The notes below the pieces were generated by a model that saw only the letters and a program-made list of their open reading frames with translations, made no database searches and had not been told where the DNA came from. Source: Pseudomonas sp. (GTDB lineage Bacteria; Pseudomonadota; Gammaproteobacteria; Pseudomonadales; Pseudomonadaceae). Taken from it: 64,000 bases of DNA. Positions 56,801 through 64,000 of this stretch are shown here, piece by piece. The stretch lies in the NCBI RefSeq assembly GCF_030698175.1, contig NZ_JAUYNT010000017.1:1-64000 (forward strand), read 5' to 3'. The first letter of the stretch is position 1, and each line of letters opens with the position of its first letter. The position numbers and the translations under genes are program-made.

Positions 56801-57624
56801 ACCCGCGCAGCATCCCTGCTCTGGATGTGTCGATTGCGCAAGTGCTGCAAGGTACCGACGCCCTGGGCGCCTGGTCGCTGAAGGCGCGGCCAACCGCCAC
56901 CGGAGTGCGCTTGAGTGAGCTGAGCATCGATCTAAAAGGTTTGCTGGTCAGTGGTGCGCTGAGTTGGGACGGCGCCGTCGGCGCGACCCGCAGCAGTTTT
57001 CAGGGGCGCATCGGTGGTAAGAATCTGGCCGATGTCTTGGCTGCTTGGAAGTACGCGCCGAGCGCGGTGAGCGAGAGCTTTCGGGTGCGTAGCGATGTGC
57101 AATGGCCGGGCTCGCCAGCGGCCTTTAGCATGAAACAGTTGTCGGGCAATCTCGATGTAAAGCTCAGCAAGGGCCAGTTTTTGGAAGTGAAGGGCGGCTC
57201 GGGGGCTGCGTTGCGGGTGTTTGGCTTGCTTAACTTTAATTCGTTGGGCCGGCGCTTGCGGCTGGATTTCTCGGACCTGACCGATAAAGGCCTGGCTTTT
57301 GACACGGTCAAGGGCGTGCTGCAGGGCAGCAATGGCGACTTCGTCACCACTAAACCGCTGATCCTGAGTGGCGCCTCCACCATTGTGGTCGATGGCAAAG
57401 TAAATCTGCGCCAACAGACGCTCGATGCCAGCATCCGGGTGACCCTGCCGGTGGCCAGTAACTTGCCGTTGGCCGCGCTGGCGATAGGAGCGCCGATGGT
57501 CGGCGGCGCCATCTTTGTCGCGGACAAGCTCTTTAGCGGTCGACTGTCATCCTTGACCAGCGTCGAGTACCGCGCGGTCGGGTCGCTGGATAATCCAACT
57601 GTTAGCTTCGTCAAACCCTTTTGA
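53803..57624 (+). CDS. yhdP: YhdP-family intermembrane lipid-transport protein (AsmA-like, DUF3971)
   Basis: A giant inner-membrane-anchored protein, 1273 residues, of the AsmA/TamB/YhdP bridge class, proposed to carry phospholipids to the outer membrane. It has one N-terminal helix (about 9-31) then the typical VGRELTPMLAEYHTEIETQAQQTLGLPLRIGRLEGSWRRFAPVL opening, long repetitive beta-groove domains, and the AsmA_2-type end (NLDVKLSKGQFLEV, LLNFNSLGRRLRLDFSDL, KVNLRQQTLDASIRVTLPV). The start is TTG at 53803, ten bases after the rng stop. Confidence 0.92.
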   Translation: MINTLGRWLLRLLRGGLALAVLLLMLLALYVSVGRELTPMLAEYHTEIETQAQQTLGLPLRIGRLEGSWRRFAPVLLVHDVTLGEAATGLHLETVRVIPDVLGSLLSWQLKIADLQVDGLRLNLLQGSDGQWTLAGLPARDSVTPALSPALVLGGLQRVAWLSLLNSQITLQPQGQAPLSLTYVSLSLRSSGSRQRLDGRVVLPDGQPLAWRVRSRLHPQEWAKAEAELYLSLPMSDWARWLPAGLTAAWRVEKLQVGGEFWLSWAKGQVQRAVAHVHAPRLAGAYGQRKAVALDDFSVNAYYDRIDSGFQLQLDSLAASLGATRWGDARLGLEYQREDAERQQQWKLSADRLNLSPLAPVIKALAPLPENLAGVIEALAPRGALRNLQLAYRPQADTDQQVQFSSNLERIAVNPYDGVPGFENISGSISGDLGQGELRLAADDFVLNLDQLFPKPWHYRQANAQLKWTLNAQELTLSSPYIQLDAEEGKLAGDIMVRVPFAPEAESYMDLRVGIRDGDARYTEKYLPTLAKGFSPDLSAWLKTAIRAGQVDEGFFQYQGALAPTAPANSSSISLYFKVHGAELAYQPGWPELRDATGAVLIDEHGVRVQVSQGQVLNSTLSAVTVNIAQPAKGGAMRLALDGALHSNVTDGLQILKEAPLGTQATFAGWQGQGPLSGRLQLDIPLAAGQAPQVQVDFATEGAELNISEPALALSQLKGAFSFNSASGLSSPDVRAQLFGRPLRGKIVAEGARGRTRTRVEASGQVALKSLTDWLAVTQPLPLSGELPYRVRLTLDGDDSQLQLDSTLKGLAIDLPAPFGKTAGEARYADWRMTLQGKERRYWFSYEDLASLALAAPAGNVLQGRGQLLLGKGQASLPTTKGLNVSGTLSDLDWDQWQAVAKRYAPAQNPASPDMLGTAALQIGRFKGFGVELNNLDAQLARTNASWLLKLDSDLASGQVTLPDAPGATIVAKLQRLQLPAADAAPASDGVAVDPLAAIDPRSIPALDVSIAQVLQGTDALGAWSLKARPTATGVRLSELSIDLKGLLVSGALSWDGAVGATRSSFQGRIGGKNLADVLAAWKYAPSAVSESFRVRSDVQWPGSPAAFSMKQLSGNLDVKLSKGQFLEVKGGSGAALRVFGLLNFNSLGRRLRLDFSDLTDKGLAFDTVKGVLQGSNGDFVTTKPLILSGASTIVVDGKVNLRQQTLDASIRVTLPVASNLPLAALAIGAPMVGGAIFVADKLFSGRLSSLTSVEYRAVGSLDNPTVSFVKPF

Positions 57625-57672
57625 GTTTTCCAACCCCCCACTCCCCACTACCCACTTTCCATTCCCCATGCC
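57625..57672. repeat. Pyrimidine-rich CCCACT tract before the nitrilase gene
   Basis: Variants of CCCACT(T/A)CC repeat five or so times (CCCCCCACTCCCCACTACCC onward). The complementary strand is G-rich with runs of 3-6 G. It is the same type of heptad as in the tract at 58516-58620. Confidence 0.7.
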
Positions 57673-57683
57673 AGGAGCCTGCA

Positions 57684-58511
57684 ATGAGCTTTGCCGTGAT
57701 TCAGATGGTCAGCCAGGACGATGTGTTGACCAACCTGGCCGCCGCCCGCGTTTTGCTTGAGCAGGCTGCCGCTGGCGGGGCGCGCTTGGCCGTGCTGCCG
57801 GAAAATTTTGCCGCCATGGGCCGGCGCGACCTGGCTGCACTCGGGCGCGCCGAAGCCTTGGGCGAGGGGCCGATCTTGCCCTGGCTGGCGCAGACCGCGC
57901 GGGAATTGAAATTATGGATAGTCGCCGGCACCTTGCCTTTGCCGCCGGATGCTCAGCCGCACGCCAAAGCCCACGCCTGTTCGCTGCTGATCGATGAGCA
58001 GGGCCAGCGGGTGGCGCGTTACGACAAATTGCACCTGTTTGATGTCGAGGTGGCCGACAGCCGTGGCCACTATCGCGAATCGGCTGATTACGCCCATGGT
58101 GCCCGGTTGGTGGTCGTCGATACCCCAGTTGGTCGCTTGGGCTTAAGCGTTTGCTATGACCTGCGCTTCCCGGAAATGTATACCGCCTTACGCCATGCCG
58201 GCGCTGAGCTGATCAGCGTGCCATCGGCCTTTACTGCCGTTACCGGCGCCGCCCATTGGCAGGTGCTGCTGCGGGCGCGGGCGATTGAAACCCAGTGTTA
58301 TCTATTGGCCGCCGATCAAGGCGGCAGCCATCCGGGTGGGCGTGAAACCTTTGGCCATAGCGCGATAGTCGATCCCTGGGGTGTACTCTTGGCAGAACAG
58401 GCGCAAGGTCCGGCGTTGTTGCTCGGTCAGCGCGATGCACAAACCCAGGCGGCTATTCGCCAACGTATGCCGGTGCACAGCCATCGTCGATTTTCTGTGG
58501 AGTTGTTATGA
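57684..58511 (+). CDS. Carbon-nitrogen hydrolase (Nit1/YbeM-like deaminated-glutathione amidase type)
   Basis: A cytoplasmic nitrilase-superfamily amidase, 275 residues. The Glu-Lys-Cys triad is visible as E in LAVLPENFAAMG, K in ARYDKLHLFDVEV and C in LGLSVCYDLRFPEMY. The Nit1 subgroup, to which the sequence is closest, hydrolyses deaminated glutathione; P. aeruginosa has a homologue in the same slot (PA4475). CAGGAG precedes the ATG at 57684. It is bounded on both sides by G-quadruplex-prone heptad tracts. Confidence 0.88.
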   Translation: MSFAVIQMVSQDDVLTNLAAARVLLEQAAAGGARLAVLPENFAAMGRRDLAALGRAEALGEGPILPWLAQTARELKLWIVAGTLPLPPDAQPHAKAHACSLLIDEQGQRVARYDKLHLFDVEVADSRGHYRESADYAHGARLVVVDTPVGRLGLSVCYDLRFPEMYTALRHAGAELISVPSAFTAVTGAAHWQVLLRARAIETQCYLLAADQGGSHPGGRETFGHSAIVDPWGVLLAEQAQGPALLLGQRDAQTQAAIRQRMPVHSHRRFSVELL

Positions 58512-58515
58512 AGTT

Positions 58516-58620
58516 GGGAGTGGGAAGTGGGAAGTGGGGCGTTGTCGCTGAAATCGGCCATAACGCCTCACTTCCCACTTCCCACTTCCCACTTCCCACT
58601 TCCTACTCCTCACTTTCCCA
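58516..58620. repeat. Inverted heptad tracts (GGGAAGT / CACTTCC) between the nitrilase gene and tldD
   Basis: The plus strand has GGG-AGT-GGG-AAGT-GGG-AAGT-GGGG at 58516-58539, a canonical four-run quadruplex motif. At 58569-58603 the heptad CACTTCC occurs five times without error, followed by looser copies to 58620. The two halves also pair (22 bp with one mismatch: 58522-58543 with 58562-58583) to make a hairpin ahead of tldD. Confidence 0.85.
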
Positions 58621-58634
58621 TCTGAGAGCAAGTT

Positions 58635-60092
58635 ATGAGCGAACTATTGTTGTCCGTCAGTGAGCATCTGCTCGGCCCGGGTGGGTTGACCCTCGACAGC
58701 TTGCCGGCGGTGCTGGGTGAGTTGGCGGGGCCCGGCATCGATGCCGCCGATTTGTATTTTCATGCCCAGGTCTCCGAAACCTGGGTGCTGGAAGATGGCA
58801 TCGTCAAGGAAGGCAGCTTCAACCTCGATCAAGGGGTTGGCGTGCGCGCCCAGTCCGGTGAGAAAACCGGCTTTGCCTACAGCAATGCCATCACCTCTGA
58901 GGCCTTGAGCCAGGCCGCCAGAGCCGCCCGCTCGATTTCCCGGGCCGGTCAGCAGGGTCGCGTACAAGCCTTTAGCAGCGCCCAGGTGACGGCTTTGTAC
59001 GCGCCGGACAATCCGCTGGATGTGCTGACTCGGGCGGAGAAAGTCGAACTGCTCAAGCGCGTCGACGTCGCCACCCGCGCCCTCGATCCACGGATTCAGC
59101 AGGTCACCGTGAGCTTGGCCGGCGTTTGGGAGCGGATTTTGGTGGCCGCGCTGGATGGCAGCTTGGCCGCCGATGTGCGGCCACTGGTGCGCTTTAACGT
59201 CAGCGTGATAGTCGAGCAAAATGGCCGCCGCGAGCGCGGTGGGCATGGCGGCGGCGGCCGCACCGATTACCGGTTCTTTTTAGAAAAAGGCGGCTTGAAT
59301 GAAGACCGGGCCATGGGCTATGCCCGTGAAGCGCTGCGCCAGGCCTTGGTCAACCTCGAAGCGATTGCCGCGCCAGCCGGCAGCATGCCGGTGGTGATGG
59401 GCGCCGGCTGGTCCGGGGTGCTTTTACACGAAGCCGTCGGCCATGGTCTGGAAGGCGATTTCAACCGCAAAGGCAGCTCGGCCTACAGTGGTCGTATGGG
59501 CGAGAAAGTGGCGTCGAGCCTGTGCACCATCGTCGATGACGGCACCCTGTTCGAACGCCGTGGCTCCCTGAGCGTGGATGACGAAGGGACTAAAACCCAG
59601 TGCACCACATTGATCGAAAACGGCATTCTTAAAGGCTATATGCAGGACAAGCTGAATGCCCGCCTGATGGGCGTAACCCCGACCGGCAATGGTCGGCGCG
59701 AGTCTTATGCGCACCTGCCGATGCCGCGCATGACCAATACCTACATGCTGGCCGGTGCCAGTGATCCGGCAGAAATCATCGCCTCGGTGAAAAAAGGCAT
59801 CTACTGCGCCAACTTGGGCGGCGGTCAGGTGGATATCACCAGCGGCAAGTTCGTGTTCTCCACCAGCGAGGCCTATCTGATCGAGAACGGTAAAATCACC
59901 GCCCCGGTCAAAGGCGCAACCCTGATCGGCAATGGCCCGGAAGCCATGAGTCGGGTGTCGATGGTCGGCAACGATCTGGCGCTGGACAGCGGCGTCGGCA
60001 CCTGCGGCAAAGACGGCCAATCGGTGCCAGTCGGCGTCGGCCAGCCAACCCTGAAGATTGATGCCATTACCGTGGGTGGGACAGGGGCGTAG
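58635..60092 (+). CDS. tldD: Metalloprotease TldD
   Basis: The catalytic subunit of the TldD/TldE (PmbA) protease, 485 residues, which degrades unfolded peptides and matures some peptide antibiotics. The zinc site [13 protein letters not shown] is intact, with [19 protein letters not shown] and [24 protein letters not shown] typical. Its partner pmbA lies 690 bases downstream, separated by yjgA on the other strand. Confidence 0.95.
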   Translation: MSELLLSVSEHLLGPGGLTLDSLPAVLGELAGPGIDAADLYFHAQVSETWVLEDGIVKEGSFNLDQGVGVRAQSGEKTGFAYSNAITSEALSQAARAARSISRAGQQGRVQAFSSAQVTALYAPDNPLDVLTRAEKVELLKRVDVATRALDPRIQQVTVSLAGVWERILVAALDGSLAADVRPLVRFNVSVIVEQNGRRERGGHGGGGRTDYRFFLEKGGLNEDRAMGYAREALRQALVNLEAIAAPAGSMPVVMGAGWSGVLLHEAVGHGLEGDFNRKGSSAYSGRMGEKVASSLCTIVDDGTLFERRGSLSVDDEGTKTQCTTLIENGILKGYMQDKLNARLMGVTPTGNGRRESYAHLPMPRMTNTYMLAGASDPAEIIASVKKGIYCANLGGGQVDITSGKFVFSTSEAYLIENGKITAPVKGATLIGNGPEAMSRVSMVGNDLALDSGVGTCGKDGQSVPVGVGQPTLKIDAITVGGTGA

Positions 60093-60096
60093 GTTT

Positions 60097-60180
60097 AAGC
60101 GTAGGGCGGGTTAGACGGACGCAGAAGCTGGAATAGTCGAGCAACTCAGCACGTCGTAACCCGCCATGACGATTACGCTT
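60097..60180. repeat. REP-like palindrome in the convergent tldD/yjgA gap
   Basis: AAGCGTA-GGGCGGGTTA at the left and TAACCCGCC...TTACGCTT at the right form long imperfect arms across the whole gap. It shares the GTAGGGxGGGTTA core with other repeats in this window and is well placed as a two-way terminator. Confidence 0.7.
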
Positions 60181-60697
60181 AACGCAAGCCGCGCTTAGCC
60201 TCATCCAGCTCGCGGATGTATTTGAAGATTTTACGCACGGCGGCCGGTGGTTTGTTTTGCGCGGCTTCGTGTTGGGCCTGGCGAATCAGTTGGCGCAGGT
60301 GTTGGCGATCAGCATCGGGGTAGTCGATGACAAAGCTGTCGAGTACCGCGTCGGTGCCAACCAGCAAGCGATCACGCCAGCGTTCCAGGTTATGGAAGCG
60401 CTCGTTGTACTGGCGAGTGGAGGCGTCCAGTTGGTCGATCAGCAGCAAGATGGCATCGACATCCTGATCACGCATCAGTTTGCCAATGAAGTGGATGTGC
60501 CGTTTGCGGGCAATATTGGCCGTGTGCTTGGGCGCATCGGCCAGTGCTCGGCGCAGGGCGTCGGTCAGTGGCAGGCGCGCGATCAGGTCGGGCTTGAAGG
60601 TGGTCAGGCGTTCGCCGAGATCCACCAGTGCGTGCAGGTCGCGTTTAACCTGGGATTTACTCTTCTCCTCGGAGAAGTCGTCGAGATTTTGAGACAT
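60179..60697 (-). CDS. yjgA: Ribosome-associated DarP/YjgA (DUF615)
   Basis: A 172-residue basic, helical protein that associates with late 50S ribosomal precursors. [46 protein letters not shown] and [22 protein letters not shown] are family segments. I start at MSQNLDDF (60697); the longer frame overlaps the pmbA promoter and is unsupported. It is divergent from pmbA. Confidence 0.92.
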   Translation of the reverse strand: MSQNLDDFSEEKSKSQVKRDLHALVDLGERLTTFKPDLIARLPLTDALRRALADAPKHTANIARKRHIHFIGKLMRDQDVDAILLLIDQLDASTRQYNERFHNLERWRDRLLVGTDAVLDSFVIDYPDADRQHLRQLIRQAQHEAAQNKPPAAVRKIFKYIRELDEAKRGLR

Positions 60698-60780
60698 GGG
60701 GCTGATCCAATTGGAAATGCTGCCATGATAACAGGCCGGCGCTGTTGGCTGAGTGTGATGAAGAATTACTGGAGAGTCAT

Positions 60781-62127
60781 ATGAACGCATCTGCAACCGT
60801 TGGTCCGCAGGCCCTGCCCGAGCTGCAGGCGCAGGTTGAACGGATCATTCACGAGGCCGCGCGGCAAGGCGCCAGCGCCTGTGAGGTGGCGGTTTCGTTG
60901 GAGCAGGGGTTGTCGACCTCGGTGCGCCAAGGGGAGGTTGAGACGGTTGAGTTCAATCGCGACCAAGGCTTTGGCATTACGTTGTACGTGGGGCAGCGCA
61001 AAGGTTCGGCGAGCACCTCGGCCAGTGGCGAGGCGGCGATTCGCGAGACAGTGGCGGCCGCACTGGCAATAGCCAAGCACGCCTCCGAAGATGACTGCGC
61101 CGGCTTGGCCGATGCCGGCTTGATGGCCAGCGAGCTGCCAGACCTGGATCTCTATCACCCCTGGGCGATTACCCCGGAGCAGGCGATCGAGCAGGCGCTG
61201 AGCTGTGAGGCCGCAGCCTTCGCTCACGACGCACGGATTAAAAATGCCGACGGCACCACCCTCAGTACCCATCAAGGCTGTCGCGTGTATGGCAACAGCC
61301 ATGGCTTTATCGGTGGCTATGCCAGCACCCGCCACAGCTTGAGCTGCGTGATGATTGCCGAGGCCGAGGGGCTGATGCAGCGTGACTACTGGTACGACGT
61401 TAATCGCCAGGGTGAACTGCTGGGTGCCTCCGCGCTGATTGGCCAGCGGGCGGCCGAACGGGCGGTCAGCCGGCTGGGCGCGCGGCCGGTGCCAACCTGT
61501 GAGGTGCCGGTGCTGTTTGCCGCCGAAGTGGCAACCGGCTTGTTCGGGCATTTTTTGGCGGCAGTCTCTGGCGGTAATCTGTATCGCAAGTCATCGTTTC
61601 TGGAGGGCAGCCTGGGTCAGCAGTTATTCCCCGACTGGCTGAGCCTGGAGGAGCGGCCGCATATTGCCCGAGCTTTGGGCAGCGGCAGTTTTGATGGCGA
61701 CGGTCTGGCCACCTACGGAAAGTTTTTTGTCGAGCGTGGCGAGTTGCAGTCGTACATTCTCGGCACCTACTCGGGCCGCAAACTGGGCCTGCCGAGCACG
61801 GCCAACTCCGGCGGCGTGCATAACCTGTTCGTCAGCCATGGCGATGACAATCAAGCCGCGCTACTCAAGCGCATGGGCCGTGGCTTGCTGGTGACAGAGT
61901 TGATGGGCCAGGGTCTGAATCTGCTCACCGGCGATTATTCCCGCGGCGCCGGTGGTTATTGGGTGGAGAGCGGCGAAATTCAATTTCCGGTGCAAGAAGT
62001 CACCATTGCCGGCAATCTGCGCGACATGTTCAGGCAGATAGTCGCGGTCGGCAATGATCTGGAGCTGCGCAGTAATATCCGCACCGGTTCGGTGTTGATT
62101 GAGCGGATGACTGTCGCGGGTAGCTAG
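60781..62127 (+). CDS. pmbA: Metalloprotease-complex subunit PmbA/TldE
   Basis: The non-catalytic partner of TldD, 448 residues. It has the shared fold ([38 protein letters not shown], then a C-terminal [12 protein letters not shown] and [14 protein letters not shown] [21 protein letters not shown]) but no HExxxH zinc site, as expected. GGAGAGTC precedes the ATG at 60781. It converges on ptsO across a REP-like palindrome. Confidence 0.95.
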   Translation: MNASATVGPQALPELQAQVERIIHEAARQGASACEVAVSLEQGLSTSVRQGEVETVEFNRDQGFGITLYVGQRKGSASTSASGEAAIRETVAAALAIAKHASEDDCAGLADAGLMASELPDLDLYHPWAITPEQAIEQALSCEAAAFAHDARIKNADGTTLSTHQGCRVYGNSHGFIGGYASTRHSLSCVMIAEAEGLMQRDYWYDVNRQGELLGASALIGQRAAERAVSRLGARPVPTCEVPVLFAAEVATGLFGHFLAAVSGGNLYRKSSFLEGSLGQQLFPDWLSLEERPHIARALGSGSFDGDGLATYGKFFVERGELQSYILGTYSGRKLGLPSTANSGGVHNLFVSHGDDNQAALLKRMGRGLLVTELMGQGLNLLTGDYSRGAGGYWVESGEIQFPVQEVTIAGNLRDMFRQIVAVGNDLELRSNIRTGSVLIERMTVAGS

Positions 62128-62129
62128 GC

Positions 62130-62204
62130 GTAGGGTGGGTTAGGCGCGCATGCGATGAGCGTTGGCTCGCGCTGAATATTGCGCGCGCCGTAACCCACCA
62201 TCAC
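62130..62204. repeat. REP-like palindrome in the convergent pmbA/ptsO gap
   Basis: GTAGGGTGGGTTAGGCGCGC at 62130-62149 pairs with GCGCGCC-GTAACCCACCATCAC near 62183-62204. It is closely similar to the element at 10077-10149. Confidence 0.75.
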
Positions 62205-62215
62205 AGTTGCAACAA

Positions 62216-62488
62216 CTATTCCCCTTCATCGAAGTAGTTGTTAATCAGCCCGACGACGGCAGCCATGGCCTCTTCGTCCTGCTCGCCTTCGGTGTACAGG
62301 TAAATGGCGGTGCCTTTGCCGGCGGCCAGCATCATGACCGCCATGATGCTTTTGCCATCGATCAAACTTTCGGCATCGCGGCCCAGGCGCACTTTGCAAG
62401 GAAAGCGACTGGCCACGCCGACGAACTTGGCGGCCGCGCGGGCATGCAAGCCGAGTTTGTTGATGATGGTTATTTCGCAGGCAGGCAT
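62216..62488 (-). CDS. ptsO: Phosphocarrier protein NPr of the nitrogen PTS
   Basis: An HPr-like protein, 90 residues, passing phosphate from PtsP to PtsN. The phosphorylated histidine is H15 in NKLGLHARAAAKF. The regulatory-serine region reads DGKSIMAVMMLAA (S47). It is the last gene of the rpoN-linked set hpf-ptsN-rapZ-ptsO. Confidence 0.95.
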   Translation of the reverse strand: MPACEITIINKLGLHARAAAKFVGVASRFPCKVRLGRDAESLIDGKSIMAVMMLAAGKGTAIYLYTEGEQDEEAMAAVVGLINNYFDEGE

Positions 62489-62516
62489 GACGCGTTGAAT
62501 CCTGTGTGTGTAGTGG

Positions 62517-63377
62517 TCAAGTTTGCAGGTCGCGGTGGCGAACTTGCAGGTTTTTTAGCTGCGGCTTGAGTGTTTGTCCCAAGCGTTCCGCCAGATAGAC
62601 CGAGCGGTGATGGCCGCCCGTACAACCGATGGCAATGGTGACATAGGCTCTGTTGCTGGCGGCAAAACGCGGCAGCCATTTGTGCAGATAGCTGTGAATG
62701 TCGTGGTACATCTCTTCGACGTCAGGCTGGGCTGCCAGGTAGTCAATCACCGGCTGGTCGAGACCGGAGTGCTCGCGCAGGTCCGGTTTCCAGTACGGAT
62801 TGGGCAGGCAGCGCACGTCAAACACCAGGTCGGCATCCACCGGCATGCCACGCTTAAAGCCAAAGGATTCGATTAAAAAAGCCGTGCCCGGCTCTGGCTT
62901 GTTGAGTAGGCGTAATTTCAGCGTGTCACGCAGCTGATAGAGGTTGAGATGGGTGGTGTCGATTTGCAGATCGGCCAGGTCGCGGATCGGCCCCAGTAAC
63001 AGGCTTTCGTCGCGAATGGCTTCGGCCAGCGAGCGGGTTTCATGGGTCAGTGGATGGCGCCGGCGGGTTTCGGAAAAGCGTTTAAGCAGGGTTTCCTCAT
63101 CGGCATCCAGGTACAACACGTCGCACTGAATATGCCGGGCGCGAACTTCGTCGAGTAACGCCGGGAAGCGCTCTAACTGGCTGGGCAAGTTGCGCGCATC
63201 GATAGATACCGCCACTTGCGGCTGCAGCATCTCGGTTTGCAATAAGGTGCGCTCGGCCAGCTCTGGTAGCAGCCCGGCCGGCAGATTGTCGATGCAGTAA
63301 AAACCGTTGTCTTCGAGAACATCAAGGGCGGTGCTTTTGCCGGAGCCGGAGCGACCGCTAACGATGATCAGGTGCAT
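62517..63377 (-). CDS. rapZ: RNase adapter protein RapZ
   Basis: A 286-residue nucleotide-binding protein. In E. coli it guides RNase E to the GlmZ small RNA; in Pseudomonas the target is less clear. Walker [10 protein letters not shown] (8-16), [46 protein letters not shown] and the C-terminal [17 protein letters not shown] match the family throughout. It lies two bases from the ptsN stop and is co-transcribed. Confidence 0.95.
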   Translation of the reverse strand: MHLIIVSGRSGSGKSTALDVLEDNGFYCIDNLPAGLLPELAERTLLQTEMLQPQVAVSIDARNLPSQLERFPALLDEVRARHIQCDVLYLDADEETLLKRFSETRRRHPLTHETRSLAEAIRDESLLLGPIRDLADLQIDTTHLNLYQLRDTLKLRLLNKPEPGTAFLIESFGFKRGMPVDADLVFDVRCLPNPYWKPDLREHSGLDQPVIDYLAAQPDVEEMYHDIHSYLHKWLPRFAASNRAYVTIAIGCTGGHHRSVYLAERLGQTLKPQLKNLQVRHRDLQT

Positions 63378-63379
63378 GC

Positions 63380-63844
63380 TTAACGACCGTTCTGCACGTC
63401 CACCACCACTTGGAACAAAGCGTCGCTGCTCTGTGCCTGGCGTAGACGTTCGCGAACCTCGCCACGGTCGAGCATGCTGGCGATTTGCCGGAGCAGCTCT
63501 AGGTGTTCGTCGGTGGCCGCTTCTGGCACCAGCAAGACGAACAGCAGATCCACTGGTTCGCCATCAATGGCATCGAAATCCACTGCGCTGTTCAGGTGTA
63601 GCACGGCGCTAAGCGGTGAGTCGCAGCCAGACAGGCGGCAGTGCGGTATGGCTATGCCATTACCGAAGCCGGTTGAGCCGAGTTTTTCGCGGGCAATCAA
63701 GCTCGCAAAGATGTCCTGTTCATTTAGTTGCGGCAATTGTGCGGCAACTAAATGGGCAATCTGTTCGAGGACGCGTTTTTTGCTGCCGCCCGGCACGTTC
63801 ACCAAAGAACGTGCGGGGGTCAGGATATTTTCTAATCGGATCAT
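63380..63844 (-). CDS. ptsN: Nitrogen-regulatory PTS enzyme IIA (PtsN)
   Basis: A 154-residue EIIA protein that receives phosphate from NPr and regulates targets including potassium transport and carbon/nitrogen balance. The phosphorylated histidine is H68 in [37 protein letters not shown] and [21 protein letters not shown] are typical. Its order with hpf upstream is the conserved rpoN-region arrangement. Confidence 0.95.
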   Translation of the reverse strand: MIRLENILTPARSLVNVPGGSKKRVLEQIAHLVAAQLPQLNEQDIFASLIAREKLGSTGFGNGIAIPHCRLSGCDSPLSAVLHLNSAVDFDAIDGEPVDLLFVLLVPEAATDEHLELLRQIASMLDRGEVRERLRQAQSSDALFQVVVDVQNGR

Positions 63845-63859
63845 AGGAGGGGATTGGTG

Positions 63860-64000
63860 TCAGCGGGCAGTCGCGCCCTGCAGACGTTCAAGCTGTTTTT
63901 CCTTGTGTTTGATCAGTTGGCGGTCGAGTTTGTCAGCGAGTAAATCAATCGCTGCATACATGTCTTCGTGCTCGGCGTTGGCAACCACTTCGGCGCCGGC
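63860..64000 (-). CDS. hpf: Ribosome hibernation-promoting factor HPF, 3' end only
   Basis: The window ends inside this gene. The 46 visible C-terminal residues ([36 protein letters not shown], then [10 protein letters not shown] and TGA) match the short HPF/YfiA type, with the conserved [17 protein letters not shown]. It lies 15 bases before ptsN on the same strand. rpoN would be expected beyond the edge. Confidence 0.9.
   Translation of the reverse strand, partial: AGAEVVANAEHEDMYAAIDLLADKLDRQLIKHKEKQLERLQGATAR

Noticed and set aside
58569..58603. Five CACTTCC repeats as a possible CRISPR array
   Set aside because: Unit of seven bases without spacers, so a simple tandem repeat and not CRISPR.

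Overview
The window looks like a core stretch of a Pseudomonas chromosome. The gene order speC, piuA/C/B, pxpABC, a dipeptide-transport (dpp/opdP) cluster, roxSR, an alpha-2-macroglobulin gene, gatCAB, mreBCD-maf-rng-yhdP-nitrilase-tldD-yjgA-pmbA and ptsO-rapZ-ptsN-hpf matches, in broad outline, the PA4519 to PA4463 region of P. aeruginosa as I remember it. Base composition is moderately GC-rich. Species cannot be fixed from this alone. No tRNA, rRNA or CRISPR was found.

Layout. 1-768: non-coding DNA with a 19-bp perfect inverted repeat. 769-1975: ornithine decarboxylase and its terminator. 2.1-7.5 kb: iron uptake (TonB receptor PiuA, Fe/2OG hydroxylase PiuC, PepSY/flavodoxin reductase PiuB). 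7.6-10.1 kb: 5-oxoprolinase pxpABC. 10.1-20.9 kb, minus strand: dipeptide ABC transporter with three DppA-like binding proteins, porin OpdP, DppB, DppC, DppD and DppF. Each binding-protein or porin gene is followed by a strong stem-loop. 21-25 kb: SIMPL-domain protein, a broken DUF1016 nuclease gene, and the redox two-component pair RoxS/RoxR. 25.4-34.9 kb: a periplasmic binding protein, penicillin-binding protein 1C and a giant thioester-type alpha-2-macroglobulin. 35-37.7 kb: carboxymuconolactone decarboxylase family protein, chemoreceptor, and a DUF1654 gene under a LexA-type box.

37.8-45.2 kb is the accessory part: REP elements, an orphan PotD-like binding protein, a frameshifted IS30-family element, a secreted protein of unknown function, a second diverged copy of the gatB 3' end, an IS5/IS427-type element, a TetR regulator facing a tautomerase-like gene, and a glyoxalase. 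The two gatB 3' copies, each with the same terminator palindrome, lie about 3.3 kb apart in direct orientation.

45.2-64 kb is core again: gatC-gatA-gatB (minus strand), with debris from tandem duplication at both gene junctions; the mreBCD elongasome operon running into maf, rng, yhdP, a nitrilase and tldD; yjgA; pmbA; and the nitrogen PTS genes ptsO, rapZ, ptsN plus the 3' end of hpf. mreC appears to use an ATC start codon.

I did not find a clearly new multi-gene defence or biosynthetic system. The observations most worth following are the ATC start of mreC, the duplicated gatB end bracketing a foreign segment, the repeated gat gene junctions, the stem-loop pattern in the dpp cluster, the LexA-controlled DUF1654 gene, the G-rich heptad tracts around the nitrilase gene, and the 185-bp palindrome-ended element between the macroglobulin and pbpC genes.
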